This document shows positions 1 through 9,226 of a stretch of DNA of 64,000 nt, piece after piece. Location: the NCBI GenBank assembly GCA_036488725.1, contig DASXHD010000016.1:62001-126000 (forward strand), given 5' to 3'. The notes beneath the pieces were generated by a model. The model had not been told where the DNA came from. It saw only the letters and a program-made list of their open reading frames with translations, and did not search any database. Positions within the stretch are counted from its first letter, which is position 1. Every line of letters starts with the position of its first letter. Position numbers and translations under genes: made by a program. This stretch comes from DASXHD01 sp036488725 (GTDB lineage Bacteria; Myxococcota_A; Polyangia; Polyangiales; Polyangiaceae).

Positions 1-781
1 TCCGCTCGAGGACGTCGAGCAACTTGGCTTGCAAGGGGAGCGGCATCTCGCCGATTTCGTCGAGCAAGATCGTGCCGCCGGTCGCTTGCACGAAGAGGCC
101 CTCGCGGCTCTGCGTCGCGCCGGTGAAGGCGCCGCGCTTGTGACCGAAGAGCTCGCTCTCGAGGAGCGTCTCGGGGAGCGCGGCGCAGTTGACCGTGACG
201 AACGCGCCGCTCGCGCGCTGGCTCTCGGCGTGGATGGCGCGCGCGAGGAGACCTTTGCCGGTGCCCGTCTCGCCGAGGAGCAAGATCGGCGTCGCGGCGT
301 TGGAGACGCGCGTCGCGAGATCGAAGACGCGCTGCATCGACTCGCTCGCGCCGACCATCGCTTGGAGCGAAAACCGATCGCGCATCGCGCGCTCGAGCGC
401 CGTCGCGCGCGTGCGGAGGCGTGACTCGTCGAGCGCGCGGCCGAGGAAGAGATCGAGCTCGTCGAGCTTGAAGGGCTTGGTGAGGTAGTGGTACGCGCCG
501 CGCCGGATCGACTCGACGGCGGTGTCGACGGCGGAGAACGCGGTCATCACGACGACGGGCCGCGCGGGCGCGAGCTTGCGCGACGCGGCGACGAGCTCGA
601 GGCCGTCGACGCCCGGCATGCGCAAGTCGGTGACGACCGCGTCGAACGGCTCGGCGAGCTTGTTCATCGCTTCTTGGCCCGAGGACACGGCGGTCGCCTG
701 CCAGCCGCGATCGACGAGGCCCTCGGCCACGACGGCGCACATGTCGCGATCGTCGTCGACGACGAGCACGTTGCCTTTCAT
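1..781 (-). CDS. NtrC-family sigma-54 response regulator (partial, C-terminus beyond window)
   Basis: Reading leftward from the ATG at 781, the protein begins MKGNVLVVDDDRDMCAVV, a receiver domain. The phospho-acceptor Asp lies in AVVTDLRMPGVDG near residue 54 and the conserved Lys in LTKPFK. A linker leads to the AAA+ sigma-54 interaction domain with Walker A GETGTGKG and the sigma-54 contact loop GAFTGA. The reading frame is open at base 1, so the rest of the AAA+ domain and the Fis-type HTH are outside the window. Its ATG overlaps the kinase stop codon by 4 bases, so it is the last visible gene of the efflux operon and the likely partner of that kinase. It should activate sigma-54 promoters; the target is inferred, not seen. 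Confidence 0.93.
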   Translation of the reverse strand, partial: MKGNVLVVDDDRDMCAVVAEGLVDRGWQATAVSSGQEAMNKLAEPFDAVVTDLRMPGVDGLELVAASRKLAPARPVVVMTAFSAVDTAVESIRRGAYHYLTKPFKLDELDLFLGRALDESRLRTRATALERAMRDRFSLQAMVGASESMQRVFDLATRVSNAATPILLLGETGTGKGLLARAIHAESQRASGAFVTVNCAALPETLLESELFGHKRGAFTGATQSREGLFVQATGGTILLDEIGEMPLPLQAKLLDVLER

Positions 782-2136
782 GCGACCCTCGCCGCTTCTT
801 TCGGCTCGTCGTGCTCGGGGAGCTCGAGGCGCGCTTCGGTGCCGCCCCCTTCGCGCGCGCGGATGACGAAGCGACCTTGGTGGTGCTTGGCGATCTCGTT
901 CGCGATGACCAGGCCGAGGCCGGTGCCTTTCCCGTCGCTCTTGGTCGTGAAGAACGGCTCCGTCGCTCGCGCGGCGACGTCGGGAGAAATGCCCGCGCCT
1001 TCGTCCTCGATGACGAAGCAGACGCGGCCGTCCTCGACGCGGACGCTCGCGACGACGCGCTTTTGAGGCTTGCTCGCGTCGCACGCGTTGAGCAGCAGGT
1101 TGACGAGGGCCTGCTCGAGCAAACGCGGCTCGCCGCTCACGTCGGGCAGGTGCACGCCGTCTTGCACGTCGGTCGCCAACGTGACGGTCGCCGCGGCGTA
1201 GCGATGCTCGACCATGCGCGTCGCTTGCCGCAAGAGCTCGCGCGGCGCGATGCGCACGCGCGGAGGCGGGTCGCCGCGGGCGACCGCGAGGAAGCTCTGG
1301 ACGATGCCGCGGATTTTTTCGGTCTGCTCGAGGATCGCGCCGGCCGCGCGCGAGGCTTTGTCGTCGGTCGCGCGCGAACGCGCCATCTCGGCGCGCGCCG
1401 CGATGACGCCGAGGGGCGTCGCGATCTCGTGCGCGATGCCCGTCGCGAAGGCGCCCATCGTCGCGAGCTTGTCCGCGCGCGCGAGGCGACCTTCGCCGAG
1501 CTTCTCGGCCTCTTTCGCCGCGAGCTCGCGCTCGAGCAAATGCTCGCGACGCTGCACCAAGAGCGCGATGCCGCCGAAGCCAAACGCGAGGAGCGCGGCG
1601 AGCACGATGCCGAGCACGAGCCGCTCCTGCGCGCGGATCTCACGATCGCGCACGCGCACCGCCGTCGCGACGACCGCGATCGCGCGACCGTCTCGCGTGC
1701 GCGCGATGCCCGCGACCGCCGTCCGCGCCGGCAGTCCCATCGTGCCCGACTCGGCGTGATGCAAGACGGTCGTCGTCCGATTGGCGCGCATCGCCGCCGC
1801 GAGCGTCGGGCTCTCGAGCCGCGCGCCGTCCGGCCGCACGAGCACGCCGTCTTTCATCTCGACGACGATGCGCTCCGAAGGTTGCTCGAGGCTCTCGAGC
1901 GCCGCCGGAGAGGCGAGGTTGGCGGCCGCGTCGGCCAAGGCGACTTGATCGCGCGTGAAATCTTCGAGCGCCGCCGTGGCCTCGCGCTGCGCGTCGACGT
2001 AGAGCGTCGCGCCGACGAGGGCGACGGCGAGGAGCATGGCGACGAAGACGAGCAGGCGGCGGCGCATGGCGGAGCGATCCGAGGGCTTCAGATTACTCCG
2101 TACCGCCGGCGGCGCGAGCTGAGCGACGCGGCTCAT
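778..2136 (-). CDS. Membrane-bound sensor histidine kinase
   Basis: A 452-residue protein. An N-terminal hydrophobic segment (LLVFVAMLLAVALVGATLYV) and a second one (LVLGIVLAALLAFGFGG) flank a periplasmic sensor region of about 110 residues without a recognised domain. The H box is GIAHEIATPLGV. The ATP-binding domain shows an N box (LLLNACDAS), a G1 box (EDEGAGI), an F box (EPFFTTK) and a G2 box (GKGTGLGL). The start at 2136 was chosen because its ATG overlaps the RND pump stop codon by 4 bases; the frame continues upstream only as antisense noise. It overlaps the next regulator in the same way. It probably senses a pump substrate or envelope stress and phosphorylates the NtrC-type regulator. 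NtrB-like in its kinase core. Confidence 0.92.
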   Translation of the reverse strand: MSRVAQLAPPAVRSNLKPSDRSAMRRRLLVFVAMLLAVALVGATLYVDAQREATAALEDFTRDQVALADAAANLASPAALESLEQPSERIVVEMKDGVLVRPDGARLESPTLAAAMRANRTTTVLHHAESGTMGLPARTAVAGIARTRDGRAIAVVATAVRVRDREIRAQERLVLGIVLAALLAFGFGGIALLVQRREHLLERELAAKEAEKLGEGRLARADKLATMGAFATGIAHEIATPLGVIAARAEMARSRATDDKASRAAGAILEQTEKIRGIVQSFLAVARGDPPPRVRIAPRELLRQATRMVEHRYAAATVTLATDVQDGVHLPDVSGEPRLLEQALVNLLLNACDASKPQKRVVASVRVEDGRVCFVIEDEGAGISPDVAARATEPFFTTKSDGKGTGLGLVIANEIAKHHQGRFVIRAREGGGTEARLELPEHDEPKEAARVA

Positions 2137-5100
2137 GCGGGCTGCTCGGGCGGATGCTTCGCGAAATAGAGAAACATGACCGGCACGAGGAAGAGCGACA
2201 GGAACGTGGACGAGGTGAGCCCGCCGACGACCGCGAGCGCCAGCGGCTGATTCGCCTCGGATCCCGACTCGAGCGCCATCGCGGTCGGGACGAGGCCGAT
2301 CACCGTCGCGAGGCTCGTCATCATGATCGGCACGAAGCGCGAGCGCGCGCCCGCGATGATCGCCTCGAGCTTGGTCGCGCCCTCGCCGAGCCGGTTGTTC
2401 GCGTCGTCGACGAGCAAGATGCCGTTCGACACGGCGATGCCGATGACCATCAAGACGCCCATCAGCGCGGTGATCGAAAAGCCCTGACCGGCGGCCATGA
2501 GCGCGAGCACGATGCCGACGAGCGACACCGGAATCGTGAAGAGCATGACGAACGGGAGCCGGAGCGACTTGAACTGCGCCGCCATGATCATGAAGACGAC
2601 CATCACCGCGAGCCCGAGCGCGACGCCGAGCCCGGAGAATGTCGTGCGCATCAAGTCGACTTGCCCGACCCAAGACATCTTGATCCCGCGCGTGCGCGGG
2701 TCTTTCGCGACGGCGTTCTCGATGTCGGTCGCGACCGTGCCGATGTCGCGCCCCTCGACTTGCATCTCGATGTGCGCGGCGCGCTGGAGCTGGTTTCGCT
2801 CGATCGCGATCGGCCCGACGCTGCGGTGGACGTTCGCGTACGTGCCGAGCTCGATCGCGTGGCCTTCATCGTCGAGCCGTACGGGGAGCTGCGCGAGGCC
2901 GCTCGAGTCGCGCACGGCCTCGGGGTCGTAATAGGTGACGACGTAATACGACTGACCGTTGTTGGGATCGATCCACACGCTCGGCGTGTTGATGTCGCCG
3001 AGCGTAGCGTCGAGCGTCGACTGCGCCGCGTCGCGCGACGAGACGCCGACCAAGCCGGCTTTCGTTCGATCGGTGTCGACGCGCACCTCGGGGTAATCGA
3101 GCTGGAGCAGGCTGCGTACGTCGCGCACGCCGCGCACCGTGCGCGCGACGTCGGCGACGGCCTTGGCCTGTTGATCGAGCTCGGCGAGGTTGTCGCCGCG
3201 GAGCTCGATGACGAGCGGCGCGAAGAAGCCGTTCGCGAAGACGCTGGCGACGAGACCGCCCGGCCATTGCAGCGCGTCGACGCCCGGAAAGTGAGCGTTC
3301 AAGATCTTGCGCGACATGTCGGCGATCTCTTGCTGCGAGTGCTTGCGGTGCTCGGCGTCCACGAGCTCGAGACGGATGAATCCCATGTGCGGGCCCCAGT
3401 TGGGGCTCGTCATGGCGCTGCGCGCGTTGCTGGGCGAGCCCACGTTCGTGAGCACGAGCTTCACGCTGTCTTTCGGGAGCTCCTTGCGGAGCGACGCGCC
3501 CATCGCGTTGAGCTCTTTCGTCGCGTCCTCGAGCGAGGTGCCGGGCGCGAGGCGCACGTACGTGCGTTCCATCGACTCGTCGATTTCGGGAAAGAACGTC
3601 GCCGGCAGTCGAATCGCGACGAAGAGGCTCGCCGCGACGAGGACGAACGACGCGACCGCGATCGTCCCGCGGAACGGGAGGACCCGGCGAAGGACGCTCG
3701 CGTAGCCGTCGGCGAGCCGGTCGATGAAGCCTTGCACCGCGGTCCCCAATCGTCCGTGCTCGGTGTGGCCGATGAAGTAGCGGCACGCGACCGGCGTGAC
3801 CGCCATGCTGACGAAGTACGACGCGGTCATCGCGACCGCGACGGTCAGCGCGAGCGGCGCGAAGAGACGCTTCGCGAGGCCCGCGAGCATGAGAACCGGC
3901 AAGAGCACGGCCATCGTCGTCAGCGTCGAGGCGAGGACGGGCAGTGCGACCGCGTTGGTCCCTTTCAAGGCGGCTTGATAACTGTCGAGCCCCATCCGCT
4001 GGTGACGATGGATGGACTCGAGCACGACGACCGCGTCGTCGACGAGACGCCCCATCGCGAGCGTGAGCCCTCCGAGCGTGAACGAGTTGAGCGTGTTGCC
4101 GGTCGCGTAGAGGACGATGAGCGTGATCGCGAACGACAGCGGGATCGCGACCGAGACGATGACCGTGCCGCGCATGCTCTGGAGAAAGAGCAAGATGACG
4201 AGCGCGATCAAGAAGAGCGCCTGAACGACCTCTCGCCTGAGGCCGCTGTACGCGTCGCGCACGAACGTCGAGGCGTCGAACACCGGGATGACCTCGACGC
4301 CGGGCGGCAGATCTTCGAGTTGCGCGATCTTGTCTTTGACGGCGTCGACGATCGCGATCGTGTTGCCGCCGGGGATGCGCAGGACGTTGAGGTAGACCGC
4401 GTTCTGGCCATCGACCGAGACCGCTTGCGTGGGCGGCGAGCCGCCATCCTCGACGCGCGCGACGTCGCGGATGAGCACCGCCTTGTTTCCGACGACCTTC
4501 ACCGGCGCCTCGCCGATGCGCGAGATGCGGAGCGGCACGGCGTTCGTGTAGACGTTGGCGTCGAAGGAGTGCGTGATGAACTCGCCCGACGGGAGGAGCG
4601 CGTTGGCTTTCTTCACCGCGGCCGCGACCTCTTCGGACGTGACGCCGCGCGCTTGGGCTTTGATCGGGTCGACGACGACGTTGATCTGCCGCTGGCGTCC
4701 GCCGTTGATCGCCGCGCTCGCGACGCCGGGAATGCCCTCGAGCAAAGGCTCGATGTTGTTTTGCGAGTAGTCGTAGAGCTGCGGCCCGGTGAGGCCGCCG
4801 CCGCGCACGACGACTTGCACGACGGGCGCGTTGGACGGGTCGTATTGCAAGACGAACGGCGGCAAGACGCCGAGCGACTTGGGAACCGCCGCCATCGCGA
4901 ACGCCGTCTGCTGCTGGACGAGCGTCTGCGCCGCGTTGAGATCGGTGCCCCACTTCATCCACACCCAGACGATGCTCAGGTTGTTGCGCGAGGTCGACTG
5001 CACGTGGTCGACGCCGGGCGTCGCCGAGACGTATTTTTCGATGCGCCAGGTGAGCGTCTTCTCGACGTCTTTCGCGCCGAGCCCCGGCGCGAGCGTGCCG

Positions 5101-5234
5101 ACGACGAGCACGGGCGGCGTGAGATCGGGGAAGGTGTCGACCGCCATCCGCGGCGTGGTCACCGCGGCGAACACGACCGCTGCGATGCAGAGCATCAAGA
5201 TCGCGATCGGGTTGCGAAGCGAGAGGTGCGTCAT
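2133..5234 (-). CDS. RND-family efflux pump, inner-membrane subunit
   Basis: A 1033-residue protein of normal length for the AcrB/CusA superfamily. It starts MTHLSLRNPIAILMLCI, the first transmembrane helix, followed by a large periplasmic loop. The helix 4 motif GRLVDDAVVVLES carries the adjacent aspartates used in proton translocation in AcrB-type pumps. A second half repeats the plan, with GIAVSNGILLVDDAN in the corresponding helix. The overall motifs look like the HAE1/multidrug branch, but heavy-metal or other substrates cannot be excluded from sequence alone. It overlaps the fusion protein gene upstream and the kinase gene downstream by 4 bases each, which implies translational coupling. 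Confidence 0.96.
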   Translation of the reverse strand: MTHLSLRNPIAILMLCIAAVVFAAVTTPRMAVDTFPDLTPPVLVVGTLAPGLGAKDVEKTLTWRIEKYVSATPGVDHVQSTSRNNLSIVWVWMKWGTDLNAAQTLVQQQTAFAMAAVPKSLGVLPPFVLQYDPSNAPVVQVVVRGGGLTGPQLYDYSQNNIEPLLEGIPGVASAAINGGRQRQINVVVDPIKAQARGVTSEEVAAAVKKANALLPSGEFITHSFDANVYTNAVPLRISRIGEAPVKVVGNKAVLIRDVARVEDGGSPPTQAVSVDGQNAVYLNVLRIPGGNTIAIVDAVKDKIAQLEDLPPGVEVIPVFDASTFVRDAYSGLRREVVQALFLIALVILLFLQSMRGTVIVSVAIPLSFAITLIVLYATGNTLNSFTLGGLTLAMGRLVDDAVVVLESIHRHQRMGLDSYQAALKGTNAVALPVLASTLTTMAVLLPVLMLAGLAKRLFAPLALTVAVAMTASYFVSMAVTPVACRYFIGHTEHGRLGTAVQGFIDRLADGYASVLRRVLPFRGTIAVASFVLVAASLFVAIRLPATFFPEIDESMERTYVRLAPGTSLEDATKELNAMGASLRKELPKDSVKLVLTNVGSPSNARSAMTSPNWGPHMGFIRLELVDAEHRKHSQQEIADMSRKILNAHFPGVDALQWPGGLVASVFANGFFAPLVIELRGDNLAELDQQAKAVADVARTVRGVRDVRSLLQLDYPEVRVDTDRTKAGLVGVSSRDAAQSTLDATLGDINTPSVWIDPNNGQSYYVVTYYDPEAVRDSSGLAQLPVRLDDEGHAIELGTYANVHRSVGPIAIERNQLQRAAHIEMQVEGRDIGTVATDIENAVAKDPRTRGIKMSWVGQVDLMRTTFSGLGVALGLAVMVVFMIMAAQFKSLRLPFVMLFTIPVSLVGIVLALMAAGQGFSITALMGVLMVIGIAVSNGILLVDDANNRLGEGATKLEAIIAGARSRFVPIMMTSLATVIGLVPTAMALESGSEANQPLALAVVGGLTSSTFLSLFLVPVMFLYFAKHPPEQPA

Positions 5235-6346
5235 CGCGCCGCTTCTTTGGCCTCGACGCGGTCTTTGTCGTTCAAGAGCGCGCGCCCTTCGGAGACGACG
5301 AGCGCGCCGGGCGCGAGCGACGTGTCGAGGTAGACGTCCCCGCCGCTCTCGCCGAGATATTGGAATGTCTTCTTGTGCGCGATGCCGTCTTCGACCACGA
5401 AGACGCTCGCTTTCTTGCCGCGGATCGTCGCGACCGCGAGCGGCAGGCGCGTCGCCGGCACGGGCTTGCCTACGCTCAGCGTGACCTCGCCCGTCGTGTA
5501 GACCGGCACGACCTTGTTCGGATCCGGAATGTCGATCTCGATGTGGACGGTGCGCGTGCCCGGGTCGGCGCTCGGCGCGCGCCGCGAGACCGTCGCCTCG
5601 AGCGATTGATCGTTCGCGAAGAAACGCACGTGCGCCGCGTTGCCCGGCGACACGACTCCGAAGTCGTTCTCCGGCACCGCAGCGACGAGACGCACGGTCG
5701 TGCGATCGACGACGCTCACGATCTCGTCACCCGGATGCACGAACGCGCCGGGGTCCACCGTGCGCGAGCCGACGTCGCCGTCGAACGGCGCGCGCAAGAC
5801 GCAGTCGCTCACGCCGAGCGAGCTCCCGAGGAGCTTGGCCTTCTCGGCGAGCAAGTTGGCTTCCTCGGCGGAGCTCTGCGCCGATTTTTGCTCGGCCGTG
5901 TTCTCCGAGACGAAGCCGCCGTCGAGCAGGCTCGTGAGGCGCGCTGCTTCGTCGGCGATGGCCTTCTGCTTCGCGTCGAGCGCGCGAGCCTCCATGGCGA
6001 CCGCTTGCGCTTGCGCGCTCGCGTTGCGGCAGTCGAGCGTCGCGAGCACCGTGCCTTTCGTCACCGTCGCGCCGGGCCGCACGAGCACCGTGTCGACGTA
6101 CGCGGAGACGAACTGGGGGCCGACCTTGGCCTCGACCCACGGCTCGAGCGTGCCGACGTACGTTCGGGTCGGCTGGTACGCGCTCGCCGTCGCCTTCACG
6201 ACGGTCACCGGCTTGGCGCTCTCGGCGAGCGCGACTTTGTTCGTCTTCGATTCGGCGTGCCACACCATCGCCGCGCCGAGAACGAGGATCGCGCCGACGA
6301 TCGCCACGATCACGTAGACGACGGTCGGCTTTTGCGGCGTGCTCAC
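5231..6346 (-). CDS. RND efflux membrane fusion protein (HlyD/AcrA type)
   Basis: A 371-residue periplasmic adaptor with an N-terminal membrane anchor (VVYVIVAIVGAILVLGAAMVW). Next comes a lipoyl/barrel-sandwich half (VEAKVGPQFVSAYVDTVLVR), a short coiled coil rich in Ala, Glu and Lys, the second lipoyl half (LRAPFDGDVGSRTVDPGAFV) and C-terminal beta-barrel and membrane-proximal domains. The GTG start at 6346 is chosen because it overlaps the outer-membrane factor stop as GTGA and gives a normal anchor; no in-frame ATG is nearby. It joins the pump to the TolC-like channel encoded just upstream. Confidence 0.94.
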   Translation of the reverse strand: MSTPQKPTVVYVIVAIVGAILVLGAAMVWHAESKTNKVALAESAKPVTVVKATASAYQPTRTYVGTLEPWVEAKVGPQFVSAYVDTVLVRPGATVTKGTVLATLDCRNASAQAQAVAMEARALDAKQKAIADEAARLTSLLDGGFVSENTAEQKSAQSSAEEANLLAEKAKLLGSSLGVSDCVLRAPFDGDVGSRTVDPGAFVHPGDEIVSVVDRTTVRLVAAVPENDFGVVSPGNAAHVRFFANDQSLEATVSRRAPSADPGTRTVHIEIDIPDPNKVVPVYTTGEVTLSVGKPVPATRLPLAVATIRGKKASVFVVEDGIAHKKTFQYLGESGGDVYLDTSLAPGALVVSEGRALLNDKDRVEAKEAAR

Positions 6347-7737
6347 TTCGTGAGTCCTTCCGAGATCGCGCGGCCGAGCCCCGCGCGAGCTTTCACGAGG
6401 TCGAACTTGCCCATCGCGAGGTTGATCTCCGCCTCGGTGCGGAGCGCTTCGGCGTCGGCGAGCTCGATGCTCGTCCCGAGGCCGGCTTTGAATCGCGCGT
6501 CGGCTTGCGCGTAGTTCGCGACCGCCGCGGTCACCGCACGCTCGAGGCCGGGTAGCGCGTCGCGCGCGACCTCGACGTCGATGTACGCGCGCTGCACCGT
6601 GGCGTTCAGCACTTGCCTGAGCGACGCGAGATCCTCGCGGAACGCCGCTGCGTCCGCCTCGGACGCGTGACCGCGCGCGATCACGCTGCCGTCGTAAATC
6701 GGCCAAGAGAAAACGAGCCCCACGTGCCAGTTCGGGACGCTCGGCACCCAGCCGTCGTAGTCCGCGGAGAAACCGCCGGTCGAAGGCGGACCGCCGCCCG
6801 CGCGCCCGGAGAAGGTCGCCGTCGCCGAGAGGTCCGGTCGCATCTCGGCGTAGATCGCGCGCGTCTTGGCTTCTTGCGCGCGCACCTTCGCGAGCGCTTC
6901 GGCGACGCGGGGATCGCGCGCCGCTGCTTGCTCGAGCGCGGCGGAGAGCGACGGGATGGACTCGGCGCCCGGCAGGTCCCCGCTCGCGTCGAGCTCGAGA
7001 TCCGGCGCGCCGACGTTCGCGGCGAGCACCGCCTGCGAGGTCGTCACGCCGCCGCGCGCGCGAATGCGTCCGATGTCGAATCGCGCGAGATCCGCTTCGG
7101 CGCGGGTGAGCTCGATCGGCTCGAAGAGTCGCGAATTGACGCCCGCCTTCGCGAAGTCGCGGTGCGTGCGGGTTCGCTCGTACGCGTCCTCGGACGCTTT
7201 CAAGACGGCTTTCGCGGCGAGCACCGCGTAGAAGGACTCTTCGACGTCGTAGTCGACGTCGAGCGTCGTCGCTTCCGCTCCGTGGCGCGCCGCGACGGCG
7301 AGCGCGTCGGCCGCCGCCGATTGCGCCGCGATGCGACCGAAATCGAAGACCTCCTGCGAGATGCCGATCGCCGCGAGGGTGCTCCCGTACGGCTGCAACG
7401 TCGCGTTGCCGGCGTCGACGACGCGCGAGCCGCCGATGCGCGGCAAGTCGACTTGCGCCACGCCGAGGTACTCGGCGGTCGTGTTGTTCGTGCTGCCGAC
7501 GAAGATTTGCGCGGTCGCGCCGAGCTGCGGCTGCCACTGCGCGCGCGGAACGGCAGCGCGCGCCTGGGCCGCGGCGACCCGCGCGAGCGCCGCGCGAATC
7601 ATCGGTTGATGCGCCCGAGCGTACGCGCGCGCTTCGTCGAGCCTCACGACGCGCGGCGCAGCTTCGTCTTCCCCTCGCGCGCCCGAGGCAAGCAGCGCGC
7701 TGCCGGCGAGCACGACCCAAGACACTTTCCGAAGCAC
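6343..7737 (-). CDS. TolC-type outer-membrane efflux channel
   Basis: A 464-residue protein with an N-terminal signal peptide (VSWVVLAGSALLASGARG). Two Ala-rich helical repeats follow, typical of the outer-membrane efflux protein family; each contains the usual long coiled stretches (for example HQPMIRAALARVAAAQARAA and ADAEALRTEAEINLA). There is no lipobox. It is the promoter-proximal gene of a five-gene operon: channel, adaptor, pump, kinase, regulator. The 43 bases before the start separate it from the end of the ECF sigma gene, which is on the same strand, so read-through from that gene is possible. Confidence 0.94.
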   Translation of the reverse strand: MLRKVSWVVLAGSALLASGARGEDEAAPRVVRLDEARAYARAHQPMIRAALARVAAAQARAAVPRAQWQPQLGATAQIFVGSTNNTTAEYLGVAQVDLPRIGGSRVVDAGNATLQPYGSTLAAIGISQEVFDFGRIAAQSAAADALAVAARHGAEATTLDVDYDVEESFYAVLAAKAVLKASEDAYERTRTHRDFAKAGVNSRLFEPIELTRAEADLARFDIGRIRARGGVTTSQAVLAANVGAPDLELDASGDLPGAESIPSLSAALEQAAARDPRVAEALAKVRAQEAKTRAIYAEMRPDLSATATFSGRAGGGPPSTGGFSADYDGWVPSVPNWHVGLVFSWPIYDGSVIARGHASEADAAAFREDLASLRQVLNATVQRAYIDVEVARDALPGLERAVTAAVANYAQADARFKAGLGTSIELADAEALRTEAEINLAMGKFDLVKARAGLGRAISEGLTK

Positions 7738-7780
7738 GCCGGGCGATTAGCAAGCCACGGGCCGTTCGCTTCAGGCTTCT

Positions 7781-8374
7781 TTACGCGCGGTCTCGCGCAG
7801 GGCCTTGGGATTTTTTCCCGTCGCCCTCGGGAAGAATTCCGTCACCGAGCGCCTCGCGCAGCGCTTGATACGCACGGTGCGCGCGGAGCTTCACCGCGGT
7901 CACCGAATCGCCGAGCGTCTCGGCGGTCTGCGCGAGCGTGAGCCCTTCGAGCTTGAGCAGCTCGAACGCCGTCCGCTGCGACTCGGGGAGGGCTTCGAGC
8001 GTCTCGTGAATCGTGATCGCCGCCTGCTTCGTGCGGAGCGCGCCGTCCGGACAGAGCTCGCTCACGAGCGCTTCTTCGGCGTGCAACGGATCCGACACGA
8101 TGACGCGCCGCCGCTTGCGAAACGAATCGATTGCAAGACGTCTTGCAATCGCGAAGGCCCACGGCACGACGTCCATCCCGGTCCGATACGTCTCGCGCGC
8201 GCAATGCATCTGCAAGAACGTTTGCTGGAGCAAGTCCTCGGCGAGCGCGGCGTCGTTCGTCTTGCGGATCAAAAACCCGTAGAGGCGCGCCGCGAGCTCG
8301 TCGTACACGACGCCGAACGCGCGGTCGTCTCCGGTTGCGTAGCGGTCCATCGCGGCGTTTGCCGCATGCGACAT
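7781..8374 (-). CDS. ECF-type RNA polymerase sigma factor
   Basis: A 197-residue protein. Region 2 spans about residues 10-75 (AEDLLQQTFLQMHCARETY, then VVPWAFAIARRLAIDSFRKR). Region 4 near residues 125-175 carries the HTH (LPESQRTAFELLKLEGLTL, then VTAVKLRAHRAYQALREAL). It ends in a short basic tail. No obvious anti-sigma gene lies next to it. It is divergent from a LuxR-type regulator, with a perfect palindrome between them. It also lies just upstream of the efflux operon on the same strand, 43 bases away, so it could drive or share transcription with it. Confidence 0.93.
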   Translation of the reverse strand: MSHAANAAMDRYATGDDRAFGVVYDELAARLYGFLIRKTNDAALAEDLLQQTFLQMHCARETYRTGMDVVPWAFAIARRLAIDSFRKRRRVIVSDPLHAEEALVSELCPDGALRTKQAAITIHETLEALPESQRTAFELLKLEGLTLAQTAETLGDSVTAVKLRAHRAYQALREALGDGILPEGDGKKSQGPARDRA

Positions 8375-8417
8375 TTCGGCCCCCCCATGAATACCCGTGC
8401 TTCGCCGGACTTGGGGA

Positions 8418-8433
8418 GTACCCGATCGGGTAC
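8418..8433. promoter_or_regulatory. Perfect 16-bp palindrome between divergent regulators (candidate operator)
   Basis: GTACCCGATCGGGTAC reads the same on both strands. It lies 44 bases upstream of the ECF sigma start and 22 bases upstream of the LuxR-type start. The dyad symmetry and position suit binding of a dimeric HTH regulator, most simply the LuxR-type protein itself. No binding evidence is visible. Confidence 0.5.
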
Positions 8434-8454
8434 CGCCCCGTGTAGTCTGGACCC

Positions 8455-9186
8455 GTGGGGATTCAGGAGCTCGCGTCGAGGGTGTGCCGAGCGCAGGACG
8501 TCCGCGGCCTCGCTGCTTGCGTCCTCGACGACACCGGCGCGCTCGCAGGCGCGCCGATGCGCGGGCTCTACGTCTTCTCGCAGACGGGCATCGACATCCA
8601 CGTTCGCAACGTCCCCGACGGCAGCATCGAGCTCTACGAACGCTGCGGCCGCGCCTTCGACCCGGTGCTCGCCGGCGTCGCGCGCAGCCACGCGCCTTGC
8701 CAGATCTCTTTTGCCGGCATGTACGAGCACTCGCGCACTCGCTCGCTGCCGGACGCGTTTCGCGAGCTCGTCGACGCGGCGCTCAGCGTCGCGCCCGACG
8801 GGCAGTACATGGCCGCGCCGGTCGTGGTGAACGGCGCGCTCGCCGGTCACCTCAACTTTTCGCGCACCGATCCGCGTCCGTTCGACGCCGAAGAAATCAT
8901 GACCGCGAGCGCGATGGCGCTCCATGTCTCGACGCGCCTCGCCACACTGCGCGCGCTCACCATCGGCCTCGACGAAGCTTGGGAAGAGGTGCTCACGCGC
9001 CGCGGTCGCGAGGTCGCCGAGCTCGCCGCGCGCGGCCTCACGACGCACGAAATCGGCCGCGCGCTCGGCGTTTCGGCGAACACCGCGAAAAAACATCTGC
9101 GCATCGTCTACGAGCGCCTCGGCGTTTCGACGCGCGCCGAGCTCGCCGGAACGCTCACGCGCGGAGCCGCCGCGAGGTCACCGTAG
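8455..9186 (+). CDS. LuxR-family transcriptional regulator with GAF-like sensor domain
   Basis: A 243-residue protein starting at GTG. Residues about 10-170 look like a GAF-type sensor (GQYMAAPVVVNGALAGHLNF is a typical GAF strand pattern). The C-terminal 65 residues are a LuxR HTH: LTRRGREVAELAARGLTTHE, then an IGRALGVSANTAKKHL recognition region. No receiver domain or acyl-homoserine-lactone domain is recognisable, so the ligand is unknown. It is divergent from the ECF sigma gene, with a perfect palindrome 22 bases before its start, which suggests autoregulation. A small lipoprotein gene follows. Confidence 0.9.
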   Translation: MGIQELASRVCRAQDVRGLAACVLDDTGALAGAPMRGLYVFSQTGIDIHVRNVPDGSIELYERCGRAFDPVLAGVARSHAPCQISFAGMYEHSRTRSLPDAFRELVDAALSVAPDGQYMAAPVVVNGALAGHLNFSRTDPRPFDAEEIMTASAMALHVSTRLATLRALTIGLDEAWEEVLTRRGREVAELAARGLTTHEIGRALGVSANTAKKHLRIVYERLGVSTRAELAGTLTRGAAARSP

Positions 9187-9226
9187 AGTCGCGAGCGGCA
9201 CGACCGATGCACGTGATCCGTTCATG

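Noticed and set aside
2154..5333. A very long open frame on the plus strand opposite the RND pump gene
   Set aside because: It is rich in Arg, Asp and Glu, as expected from reading GC-rich coding DNA on the opposite strand. The pump frame has full family motifs.
7738..7780. Possible sigma-54 promoter (GG-N10-GC spacing) before the TolC-type gene
   Set aside because: The -12 part would be only a few bases from the start codon and matches poorly, so it cannot be a normal promoter for that gene.
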